Below, piece after piece: positions 27,018 through 35,199 of a DNA stretch of 64,000 nt. The position numbers were made by a program, and so were the translations under genes. Position 1 is the stretch's first letter. Every line of letters starts with the position of its first letter. The DNA lies in contig NZ_JALJCK010000009.1 of assembly GCF_022899355.1 (NCBI RefSeq), forward strand, positions 62,001 through 126,000, written 5' to 3'. The stretch comes from Shinella yambaruensis (GTDB lineage: Bacteria; Pseudomonadota; Alphaproteobacteria; Rhizobiales; Rhizobiaceae). The notes below the pieces were generated by a model. The model did no database searches and was not told the origin of the DNA. It was given only the letters and a program-made list of their open reading frames with translations.

Positions 27018-30000
27018 ATGAACAGGCTGTCCCGAATTCTCCGCGCCACGCTCCGTTTTATCGGCTACGGCCTTGCCGTTCTCGTGGTCCTTCTTGCCGG
27101 GCTGATCGGTTTTGTCGGCTTTACGGATGCGGGCGCGCGTTTTGCCGTCTCGCAGGTGGAAAAGATCGCCGCGGCGAGCGGGCAGGTGATCTCGATCAGC
27201 GAGCCCTCGGGCCTGCTCACGGGCAGGCTCCGGGCCGGCACGATCACGGTCGGGGATGCGAAGGGCACCTATGCGGAAATCCGCGACCTTGCCGTCGACT
27301 GGTCGCCCTGGGAGCTTCTGTTCTTCAGCTTCGAGGCCGAGCGCGTCTCCGCCTCTTCCGTTTCCCTGCTGCGCCTGCCGGAGCCGAAGGCCGAGCCGGA
27401 ACCATCGGACGAACCGTTCACCCTGCCGGTGGAGGTGCATGTCGATGCGCTGGCGATCCCGGAGCTTTTCGTCTCCGGCACGGTCGCCGGCCGCGACCAG
27501 CGCATCGTCGTCTCCGGCAGCGGCGATGCGACCGCAGAGAGCGTCGCGATCAAGCTCTCCGCCTCGGAAAAGGCGCGGCCGGATGCGCGCGTCGCCGCCG
27601 ATATCGTCTTCAATCCCGCCGACAACGAGCTTCGCCTCGAGGCCGACGTCGCCGAGCCGAAGGGCGGGCTGCTCGCGGCGCTGCTCAAGCTGCCGAACGA
27701 CCCTGCCGTCGCGATCCGCCTGACGGGCGACGGTCCGCTCTCCGAATGGACGGGTCGGCTTTCCGCCGCGCTGGACGGCACGGAAATGCTGCGGGTCGAC
27801 GGGCGCCACGACCTTTCGGCGAACGGCCTGCACACGATCGCCCTCAATGGCGGCGGCACGTTCGATGCGCTGATGCCGCCGCAGCTTCGCCCGCTCTTTG
27901 CCGGCGAGACGGGCATCGATGTCGTCGCTGCCTTCGACGGCTCGGACATGCTGCGCATCGAGAAGGGCTCGATCTCGACGGGCGCCATGACGCTGGCCGC
28001 CTCGGGCACCGTCAGCGCCAAGGGCGCCAACGACCTCGACGTCAAGCTTTCCGGCAAGGATGGACCGATCGATTTCCGCTGGCCGCTCGCCGAGGGCGAT
28101 GCGCGCGTGCTGATCGAGGGCGCCGACCTGTCGCTCACCGGCGAGGCGACCGCGGCGGCGCTTGAGGCCAATGCCACCGTCGTTTCGGCCGCGCTGCCGG
28201 CCGGCCGGGTGGAAAATATCCGCCTCACGGCAAAAAGTGACGCCTTCAACGTCGCCAGTCAGTCCGGCCGCATCGACGCGGTGCTCGAAACCGGCGTGAC
28301 GGCCTTTGCCAGCGCCGATCTCGACCGCATGGTGAAGGGACCGGCAAAGCTGGTGGCGACACTTGCCGTCTCGCCCGACGAGATCGCCTTCGATCCCGCG
28401 ACGCTCGAAAGCGCCAGCATCGGCGGTACGCTGTCGGGCCGCTACGGGCTCACGAGCCGCGAGGCTGACGTCAATTTCCGCCTCTTCGCGCTGCCGGCCG
28501 TGCTGCCGCCGGCGCTGGCCGGCAAGTTCGACACGACGATCGCGATGGAGGGGCGGGTCCAGCTGGCGGGTGACGGCGCCGTTCAGGTCTCCGGGCTGCA
28601 GGTCAAGTCCGGCACGCTGGAGACGGCGGGCACGGTGTCGCTCGGCAATGGCACGCTCGACGCCGCGCTGACCGGCAAGGTGCTGGACCTCGGCAAGCTG
28701 CTCGCCGATGCGGCGGGCGAGGCGGCCTTCGAACTTTCCGCCACCGGCCCTGTCGCGGGGCTCGACGTGTCCGCCAAGGTCACGTCGAGCGGGGCGACCC
28801 TCTCCGGCCGCACGCTCAGCGATCTCGTGGTGACGCTGACCGGCAAGGCCGTCGCCGACAGCCCGTCCGGCGAGCTGACGGTGACCGGTGCGCTCGACGG
28901 CCAGCCGATCAATGTGCGCTCCAGCATCACCTCTCAGGGCGGGCGCATCTCCGTGCCGGTGCTGGAGGCGGAAATCGGTCCGAACACGCTGAAGGGCTCG
29001 CTCGCGCTGGCGCAGAACTTCATGCCGGACGGCACGATCCGCTTCGATTTCCCCGATCTCGGCCTGCTCGCCGCAATGGCGGGCCAGCAGGCGGCCGGCG
29101 ATCTCTCCGGCCAGGTGGAAATCGCAACCGGCAATGGCAGGACGTCCGCGACCGTCCAGGCTTCGGGTTCCGCCATCCGGCGTGATACCCTCAGCATCAC
29201 CAGGCCGGCGGTCGACCTCACCATTGCCGATCTTTCCACCGCGGCGATCACCGGCACGGTGCGCGCCGAGCGGGTCGCCTCGGGCGAGAACCGGCTCGAA
29301 GCGCTCAAGCTCGACTTTTCGCGCGAAGGGCAGGCGACCAATTTCGACCTGACCGGCCGCCTCGACGACGCGCCGCTTCTGACGAAGGGCAAGGTCATCC
29401 AGCGTGACGGCGGGCTGGACGTCGCCCTCGAGGCCTTCGAGGCCGCCCCGCGGCGCATTGCCTTGAAACTGGCCAAGCCGACGACGATCGGCGTCACCAA
29501 TGGCGTCGCCGCGCTCGACGGGCTGACGATCCAGGCCGGCCGCGGCTCCGCCACGGTCTCCGGCCGGGCGGGCGAGACGCTGGATCTGTCCGTCCGCCTT
29601 ACGGCGCTGCCGGCGGCGCTCGTCAACAATTTCGCCGCCGGCCTCGGTGCGGAGGGCACGATCGGCGGCACGGTCACTGTGAAGGGCCGCGCGGCGGCGC
29701 CGGTCGTCACTTATGCGCTGGATTGGGACGGGGCCGTGACGAGCCAGACCCGCGGCGCGGGCATCGGCGCGCTCACCATCAATGCCAAGGGGGAATTCGC
29801 CAACAACCAGGTGCGGCTCGATACGGTGCTTTCGGGCGGTGGCGGCCTCTCCTTCCGCGGCGGCGGCACGGTCGGCATCGGCGGGGCGACGCCGCTCGGG
29901 CTCAAGTTCAACGGCACGGTGCCGTTCGGCCTCTTGCAGGGCCAGCTTTCCGCCCAGGGCTTCGTCCTGACCGGCAATGCCGATGTCGATGTCTCCATCG

Positions 30001-31187
30001 GCGGCACGGCGGCCGCACCCTCGATCACCGGCAGCATCACCGCCGGTGGCGCGCGGCTCGTCGATGTGCGCCGCAACCTCGCGGTGGAGAACCTGACGAT
30101 CCGCGTCACCATGGACGGACGGCAGGCGGTGATCGAGACGGTCTCCGGCAGGCTCGCCAGCGGCGGCCAGCTTTCGGCCAGCGGGCGCGTCGGCATCGAT
30201 CCGGCCAGCGGTTTTCCGGTGGACGTCGCCATCAAGCTCGGCGACATCACCTATGTCGACGGCACGCTGGTGACGGCGAATGTCGCGGGCGACCTGACGC
30301 TGAAGGGGCCGGTGGCAGGGCTTTCGCTCGGCGGCAAGCTGCGCATCAACAAGGCGAACATCACCATTCCGCAGAAACTGCCGGCCTCGCTCTCCGAGAT
30401 CGACATCAAGCACCGCAACGCGCCGGCCGACGTCAAGCGCATGACGGCGGACGTGCAGCGTGACCAGGGCAGTAGCGGTGCCTCGCGCGGCATCGCGCTC
30501 GACCTCACCATCGAGGCGCCGGGCCAGCTCTTCGTGCGCGGCCGCGGCATCAATGCGGAACTCGGCGGCAGCCTGAAGATCACCGGCACGTCCGCCTCGC
30601 CGGTCGTGTCCGGCGGCTTCGAACTGGAGCGCGGGCGCATGGAGATCCTGACGCGTCGTCTCGACTTCACCAGCGCCCATATCGGCTTTGCCGGCGGCCT
30701 CGTGCCGACGGTCAATCTGGTGGCCGCCAGCACGGCCGGCTCGACGGAAATCACGGTGACGGTGGCCGGCCTTGCCAACAACCCGACGGTCACCTTCGCC
30801 TCCTCTCCCTCGCTGCCGCAGGATGAGATCCTGGCGCAGCTGATCTTCAACCGCTCGATGTCGAACCTTTCCGCGGTGCAGATCGCCCAGCTCGCCTCCG
30901 CTGCCAGCCAGCTTGCCGGCGGCAGCTCGACCGGCCTGCTCGACAGCCTGCGCAGCAAGCTCGGCGTCGACGATCTCGACATCACGACGGATGCGGAAGG
31001 CCGGGCGGCGGTCTCCGCCGGCAAATATCTCAACGAGCGGACCTATATCGAACTGAAGCAGGACCCGGAGACGAACGGCGCCAAGGCGGTCATCAACCTC
31101 GATGTCGGCCGCGGCCTGAAGCTGCGCGGCGAGGCCGGCAGCGCCGGCAGCGCCGGCGCGGGCATCTTTTACGAGAAGGAATATTGA
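27018..31187 (+). CDS. tamB: Inner-membrane-anchored translocation module protein TamB (DUF490/AsmA-like)
   Basis: A 1389-residue protein. One N-terminal transmembrane helix (about residues 12-36) anchors it in the inner membrane. A very long beta-strand-rich repeat region (many GxVxGxA-type repeats) then spans the periplasm. The conserved DUF490 C-terminus starts near residue 1210 (FTSAHIGFAGGLVPTVNLVA, SLPQDEILAQLIFNRS) and ends in YEKEY. It works with TamA in the outer membrane, as a bridge-like lipid transporter or in outer-membrane protein assembly. The gene follows tamA by 104 bases and ends in a strong terminator. Confidence 0.94.
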   Translation: MNRLSRILRATLRFIGYGLAVLVVLLAGLIGFVGFTDAGARFAVSQVEKIAAASGQVISISEPSGLLTGRLRAGTITVGDAKGTYAEIRDLAVDWSPWELLFFSFEAERVSASSVSLLRLPEPKAEPEPSDEPFTLPVEVHVDALAIPELFVSGTVAGRDQRIVVSGSGDATAESVAIKLSASEKARPDARVAADIVFNPADNELRLEADVAEPKGGLLAALLKLPNDPAVAIRLTGDGPLSEWTGRLSAALDGTEMLRVDGRHDLSANGLHTIALNGGGTFDALMPPQLRPLFAGETGIDVVAAFDGSDMLRIEKGSISTGAMTLAASGTVSAKGANDLDVKLSGKDGPIDFRWPLAEGDARVLIEGADLSLTGEATAAALEANATVVSAALPAGRVENIRLTAKSDAFNVASQSGRIDAVLETGVTAFASADLDRMVKGPAKLVATLAVSPDEIAFDPATLESASIGGTLSGRYGLTSREADVNFRLFALPAVLPPALAGKFDTTIAMEGRVQLAGDGAVQVSGLQVKSGTLETAGTVSLGNGTLDAALTGKVLDLGKLLADAAGEAAFELSATGPVAGLDVSAKVTSSGATLSGRTLSDLVVTLTGKAVADSPSGELTVTGALDGQPINVRSSITSQGGRISVPVLEAEIGPNTLKGSLALAQNFMPDGTIRFDFPDLGLLAAMAGQQAAGDLSGQVEIATGNGRTSATVQASGSAIRRDTLSITRPAVDLTIADLSTAAITGTVRAERVASGENRLEALKLDFSREGQATNFDLTGRLDDAPLLTKGKVIQRDGGLDVALEAFEAAPRRIALKLAKPTTIGVTNGVAALDGLTIQAGRGSATVSGRAGETLDLSVRLTALPAALVNNFAAGLGAEGTIGGTVTVKGRAAAPVVTYALDWDGAVTSQTRGAGIGALTINAKGEFANNQVRLDTVLSGGGGLSFRGGGTVGIGGATPLGLKFNGTVPFGLLQGQLSAQGFVLTGNADVDVSIGGTAAAPSITGSITAGGARLVDVRRNLAVENLTIRVTMDGRQAVIETVSGRLASGGQLSASGRVGIDPASGFPVDVAIKLGDITYVDGTLVTANVAGDLTLKGPVAGLSLGGKLRINKANITIPQKLPASLSEIDIKHRNAPADVKRMTADVQRDQGSSGASRGIALDLTIEAPGQLFVRGRGINAELGGSLKITGTSASPVVSGGFELERGRMEILTRRLDFTSAHIGFAGGLVPTVNLVAASTAGSTEITVTVAGLANNPTVTFASSPSLPQDEILAQLIFNRSMSNLSAVQIAQLASAASQLAGGSSTGLLDSLRSKLGVDDLDITTDAEGRAAVSAGKYLNERTYIELKQDPETNGAKAVINLDVGRGLKLRGEAGSAGSAGAGIFYEKEY

Positions 31188-31252
31188 CGGGTGCCGGCGA
31201 GGCGGCCGGTTGTTCCGCTGTGAATATTCTGCCGGTAAGGCTGAAAATATGC

Positions 31253-31278
31253 GGCCCCGCTATGGTGCGGGGCCTTTT
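31253..31278 (+). terminator. Terminator of tamA-tamB
   Basis: An 8-bp GC stem (GGCCCCGC / GCGGGGCC, 31253-31260 and 31267-31274) with a 6-base loop, followed by TTTT. Confidence 0.88.
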
Positions 31279-31375
31279 GCATTTCCGGCACGACAAACCG
31301 CGGTGCGTTTGAAAGATTTTAACTAGGGCGTGCATAGGATCGGGTCACGAAGCAGATGAAACTGGAAAGACCCCG

Positions 31376-31852
31376 ATGACCTCCATCAAGACGGCCGGCT
31401 TTGCCGGCGACACGCTCGAAATCATCGCATTCCGCCTGCACGATCAGGAATTCTGCGTGAAGACGACGACGATCCGCGAAATCCGCGGCTGGGCACCGTC
31501 CACGCCGATCCCGCATTCCCCGCCGGATGTCATCGGCGTGATGAATCTGCGCGGCACGGTGATCCCGATCATCGACCTTGCCCACAAGCTCGGCATGAAG
31601 AGCACCGAAGCGAACGAGCGCAGCGCCATCGTGGTTGCCGAAGTGCACAGCATGGTCGTCGGCCTCGTCGTCGATCGCGTCTCCGACATCCTCACCATCC
31701 GCAGCGAGCAGATTCAGCCGGTGCCGGAAGTGACGACCTCGTTCGACAAGGTCTATGCGGAAGGCATCATCGCCCATGAGAACGGCATGATCTGCTTCCT
31801 CAACCTGGCGCGCATGTTCAAGGAGCGCGACGTGGAAGAGATGGCAGCCTGA
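31376..31852 (+). CDS. cheW: Chemotaxis coupling protein CheW
   Basis: A 158-residue single CheW domain (residues about 12-150: IIAFRLHDQEFCVKTTTIRE, VIGVMNLRGTVIPIIDLAHK, GLVVDRVSDIL). CheW links chemoreceptors to the kinase CheA. It stands alone between tamB and a soluble chemoreceptor gene, away from any che operon in this window, so it is an orphan CheW probably serving the receptor encoded just downstream. It has its own terminator. Confidence 0.93.
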   Translation: MTSIKTAGFAGDTLEIIAFRLHDQEFCVKTTTIREIRGWAPSTPIPHSPPDVIGVMNLRGTVIPIIDLAHKLGMKSTEANERSAIVVAEVHSMVVGLVVDRVSDILTIRSEQIQPVPEVTTSFDKVYAEGIIAHENGMICFLNLARMFKERDVEEMAA

Positions 31853-32246
31853 CCTTTCCGACACATCACCGCTATCCGGACCGCCGTACGATTGTACGGC
31901 GGTTTTTTGTTGCCGGCCTGTTTATGCAACTTTACCGATAGTTTGCCTGCGCTCAGGATGACGCTCACCTAGCGTAACCTGAGTCCGTCGCTCCAGGATC
32001 AGGCGTAAGGCATTGTTATATAGGATTTCCCGAATCCTGTCGCTCGATTTTCATGGATTCTTAAGCCTGTAATGCCATCTTTGATTGTAGATGCGCATTT
32101 CATCGCTCCGGCATGAAGCCTCCCGCGAAGATTGTTTTCACCGCTGCCAGTGCGCGGCCGCCGAGGCGTCCGTGCCTGAGAGTCAACACCAGGACGATCG
32201 CCACGCGCGCAATCCCGGCCGTGGTCATCGCACAGGGGGACAGGGC
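31853..32246. other. 394-base region between cheW and the chemoreceptor gene
   Basis: It contains the cheW terminator at 31881-31908, then about 340 bases with lower GC. An open frame continues upstream of the chemoreceptor start to 32091, but its translation is compositionally unlike a protein and lacks a ribosome binding site. A small hairpin (GGATTTCCCGAATCC near 32022) is visible. I see no other gene and no confident promoter. Confidence 0.45.
31881..31908 (+). terminator. Terminator of cheW
   Basis: A 9-bp perfect stem (CCGCCGTAC / GTACGGCGG) with a GATT loop and a run of six T, 28 bases after the cheW stop. Confidence 0.93.
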
Positions 32247-34016
32247 ATGCTTTCATTCGCAAAATCCATGGATGCGGGCCATATCTTCGACGCGCTGTCG
32301 CGTTCGCAGGCCGTGATCCAGTTCGATCTCACCGGTACGATCCTGACCGCCAACGAAAACTTCTGCCGGACGCTCGGCTACGAGCTGAAGGAGATCGTCG
32401 GCAAGCACCATCGCATGTTCTGCGAGGCGGCCTATACGGCGAGCGACGAGTACCGTCAGTTCTGGGCGCGGCTGGCGCGGGGCGAATACGATTCGAACAG
32501 CTACAAGCGCCTGCGCAAGGACGGCGGCGAGATCTGGATCCAGGCGACCTACAATCCGGTCTTCCGCGGCGGAAAACCCTACAAGGTCGTCAAGTTCGCT
32601 TCCGACATCACCGAGGCGAGGAAGCGGGCGGCGGAGGATGCCAGCAAGCTCGACGCGATCGCCCGTTCGCAGGCGGTGATCGAGTTCACGCCGACCGGCG
32701 AGATCCTGACCGCCAACGAGAATTTCTGTGCGGCCCTTGGCTATGACCTTTCCGAAATCCGCGGCAAGCATCATCGCATGTTCTGCGACCCCGCCTATGT
32801 GCAGACCGCGGCCTATGCGGCTTTCTGGAGAAGCTTGGCCGAGGGCCGCTTCATCTCCAACGAATTCGTGCGCTACGGCAAGGGCGGGCGCGAGATCTGG
32901 ATCCAGGCGGCCTACAACCCGATCCGCGACCTTTCCGGCCGAGTCTACAAGGTGGTCAAGTTCGCGACGGATGTGACCGAGCGCATGTCGGCGATCAATG
33001 CGCTCGGCGCCGGGCTGAAGGCGCTGGCCGAGGGGGATCTGACGCAAACCCTCGCCACGGCCTTCGTGCCGTCGATGGAGACGGTGCGCAGCGACTTCAA
33101 CGATGCGGTGGCCGGCCTGCACGAGGCAATGCGCACGGTCGAGAGCAACGCCAATGCGATCGCCTCCGGTGCGCAGCAGATCCGCTCGGCCGCCGACGAC
33201 CTGGCGCGGCGCACCGAGCAGCAGGCGGCTTCCGTCGAGGAAACCGCCGCCGCCCTCGACGAGATCACCACCACGGTCGGCGATTCGAGCCGGCGGGCAG
33301 ACGAGGCCGGCATGCTGGTCGGCAAGACCCGGGCGGGCGCGGAACAATCCGGCGCGGTCGTCAAGAAGGCGATCGACGCGATGGGCCAGATCGAAAGTTC
33401 CTCGCGGGAGATCTCCAACATCATCGGCGTCATCGACGACATCGCCTTCCAGACCAACCTCCTGGCGCTCAATGCCGGTGTCGAGGCGGCACGGGCGGGC
33501 GAAGCGGGCAAGGGTTTTGCCGTCGTGGCGCAGGAGGTGCGCGAGCTCGCCCAGCGGTCCGCCAGCGCCGCCAAGGACATCAAGGCGCTGATCACCACCT
33601 CCGGCGAGCAGGTCAGGAGCGGCGTGGCGCTGGTCGACGAGACGGGGCGGGCGCTTCAGGAAATCCTGGTGCAGGTGCAGGGCGTGCATGCCAACGTGGT
33701 GGCGATCGTCGAGGCTTCGCGGGAGCAATCGACCGGGCTTCGCGAGATCAACCAGTCGGTCAATGCGATGGACCAGGCAACGCAGCAGAACGCGGCGATG
33801 GTCGAGGAGAGCACCGCGGCGAGCCACGCCATGGCGCGCGAGGCGGAGGCGCTGCACGCGCTCATCCGCCGGTTCCGGCTTGCGGGCAACCCCGCCCAGC
33901 CGGTGCAGCGCACGCCGTCGCCCACCCCCGTATCGCAGCTTCATGCCATGGCGCGCGCCCTGCGTGCGCCGCGCGGCTCCACGGCGCCGGCAGCGGAGAA
34001 CTGGGAAGAGTTCTGA
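32247..34016 (+). CDS. Soluble chemoreceptor with two PAS domains (McpY-like)
   Basis: A 589-residue methyl-accepting chemotaxis protein without a signal peptide or transmembrane segment, so cytoplasmic. Two tandem PAS domains (about 12-128 and 134-248) are near-duplicates (TANENFC, KHHRMFC and EIWIQA recur in each). A short HAMP-like linker follows (AGLKALAEGDL), then the kinase-control domain with the hairpin tip near IIGVIDDIAFQTNLLALNAG. The C-terminus ends NWEEF, similar to the CheR/CheB-tethering NWETF pentapeptide. It senses an intracellular cue, possibly redox or energy state. The start at 32247 has GGGGGACAGGG upstream. Confidence 0.92.
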   Translation: MLSFAKSMDAGHIFDALSRSQAVIQFDLTGTILTANENFCRTLGYELKEIVGKHHRMFCEAAYTASDEYRQFWARLARGEYDSNSYKRLRKDGGEIWIQATYNPVFRGGKPYKVVKFASDITEARKRAAEDASKLDAIARSQAVIEFTPTGEILTANENFCAALGYDLSEIRGKHHRMFCDPAYVQTAAYAAFWRSLAEGRFISNEFVRYGKGGREIWIQAAYNPIRDLSGRVYKVVKFATDVTERMSAINALGAGLKALAEGDLTQTLATAFVPSMETVRSDFNDAVAGLHEAMRTVESNANAIASGAQQIRSAADDLARRTEQQAASVEETAAALDEITTTVGDSSRRADEAGMLVGKTRAGAEQSGAVVKKAIDAMGQIESSSREISNIIGVIDDIAFQTNLLALNAGVEAARAGEAGKGFAVVAQEVRELAQRSASAAKDIKALITTSGEQVRSGVALVDETGRALQEILVQVQGVHANVVAIVEASREQSTGLREINQSVNAMDQATQQNAAMVEESTAASHAMAREAEALHALIRRFRLAGNPAQPVQRTPSPTPVSQLHAMARALRAPRGSTAPAAENWEEF

Positions 34017-34033
34017 GCGCACCGCGGCATGAA

Positions 34034-34059
34034 AACGGCCGGCAGCAATGCCGGCCGTT
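34034..34059. terminator. Shared terminator between the chemoreceptor and formate dehydrogenase operons
   Basis: An 11-bp stem (AACGGCCGGCA / TGCCGGCCGTT) capped by a GCAA tetraloop lies between two convergent units. The A residues on its left give a T tract for the minus-strand transcript. The plus-strand side has only TTC. Confidence 0.75.
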
Positions 34060-34077
34060 CGCGTTCTCGGGATGGGA

Positions 34078-34347
34078 TCAATGGGCGGCGGCGTTGCCGG
34101 CCCGTGCTGCCGGCGGCACCTCGGCCGGCGGTGGGCGGTGGATCAGCGGCGCGGCCTGAAGGACCAGGCTGTCGAGCCCTTCGCCGCCATGGTTGTCGAT
34201 GATGTCGAAGAATTGCCGGCGCATGCGCGGCTCCCAGAACTTGTTGATATGGGTCGCCACGCCGTTCGCCGCCTCGCTCGCCGGCTGCGAGTGGAAGAAG
34301 GTGGCGATCTGGTTTGCCATCCTGACGAGCTTGTTGCCTTCCGACAT
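34078..34347 (-). CDS. fdsD: NAD-dependent formate dehydrogenase delta subunit
   Basis: An 89-residue FdsD family protein (KLVRMANQIATFFHSQP, GVATHINKFWEPRMRRQF). It is the small delta subunit of the soluble molybdenum formate dehydrogenase FdsABGD, probably needed for assembly or stability. It is the last gene of the operon, 9 bases after fdhD. The C-terminal tail is Ala/Pro-rich. Confidence 0.9.
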   Translation of the reverse strand: MSEGNKLVRMANQIATFFHSQPASEAANGVATHINKFWEPRMRRQFFDIIDNHGGEGLDSLVLQAAPLIHRPPPAEVPPAARAGNAAAH

Positions 34348-34356
34348 TCCTGTCTC

Positions 34357-35190
34357 CTAACCGTTGCCGATCCGGCGTTGTGTGCCGGAGACGATGCGCT
34401 CCGCGCCGGTGAAAATCTCGAACTCCTCGCCGCGCACCAGCGCGATCAGCGTCATGCCGGCCTCTTCGGCGGTGCGGATGGCAAGCGCCGTCGGCGCGGA
34501 AATGGCGATGATGAAGGGGCTGCCGATGATCGCGGTCTTCTGCACCATCTCGACGGAAACGCGGCTCGTCACCACGACGGCGCCGGCGCTGCCCGCATGC
34601 CCCGCCCGCCGTGCGGCGCCGACGAGCTTGTCGAGCGCATTGTGCCGGCCGACATCCTCCCGCACGGCGATGAGGCCGTCGCCCGGGACATAGAACCCGG
34701 CGCCATGCACGGCGCGCGTCACCATGTGCAGCGGCTGCTGGCCGTTCAGGAGGCGTACCGCCTCGACGACCGCATCTTCGCTGAGCGTAAGGGAGGAGGC
34801 ACGCACCGAGGGCGTCACGCGCACCGCCTGCTCGATCGATTCGATGCCGCACAGACCGCAGCCGACGGGGCCGGCCATGTGGCGGCGGCGGGCGGTCAGC
34901 GCGTCGTTCTGCGCGTCCGCCAGCCGGATCTGCACGTCGATGCCCTTGTCCTCGGCCAGCACCTCGATGGTCTCGATCTCTCCGGGGTCGGTGATGATGC
35001 CTTCCGTCAGGCTGAAGCCGACGGCGAAATCCTCGAGGTCGGCGGGCGTCGCCATCATCACGGCATGGGTCGAGCCGGCATAGGAGAAGGCGACCGGGGT
35101 CTCCTCCGGCACGAAGCGTTCGCCCTCCGCAAGCCGCCCGTTGCGGCGGGCGATCTCGGCGACCTTGGTCGTGGTGGAAAAATCCGGCAC
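34357..35190 (-). CDS. fdhD: Formate dehydrogenase accessory sulfurtransferase FdhD
   Basis: A 277-residue FdhD/NarQ protein that transfers sulfur from the cysteine desulfurase to the molybdenum cofactor so that formate dehydrogenase is active. The catalytic CxxC is Cys111-Cys114 in GPVGCGLCGIES. Also visible are TEGIITDPGEIE and VREDVGRHNALDKL. It sits between fdsA and fdsD on the same strand, 9 bases after fdsA. Confidence 0.95.
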   Translation of the reverse strand: MPDFSTTTKVAEIARRNGRLAEGERFVPEETPVAFSYAGSTHAVMMATPADLEDFAVGFSLTEGIITDPGEIETIEVLAEDKGIDVQIRLADAQNDALTARRRHMAGPVGCGLCGIESIEQAVRVTPSVRASSLTLSEDAVVEAVRLLNGQQPLHMVTRAVHGAGFYVPGDGLIAVREDVGRHNALDKLVGAARRAGHAGSAGAVVVTSRVSVEMVQKTAIIGSPFIIAISAPTALAIRTAEEAGMTLIALVRGEEFEIFTGAERIVSGTQRRIGNG

Positions 35191-35199
35191 GCTGCTATC

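Noticed and set aside
26964-30680. 1238-codon minus-strand open frame
   Set aside because: It is antisense to tamB, Arg/Ala/Asp-rich with no signal or domain, and is explained by the GC-rich codon use of tamB.
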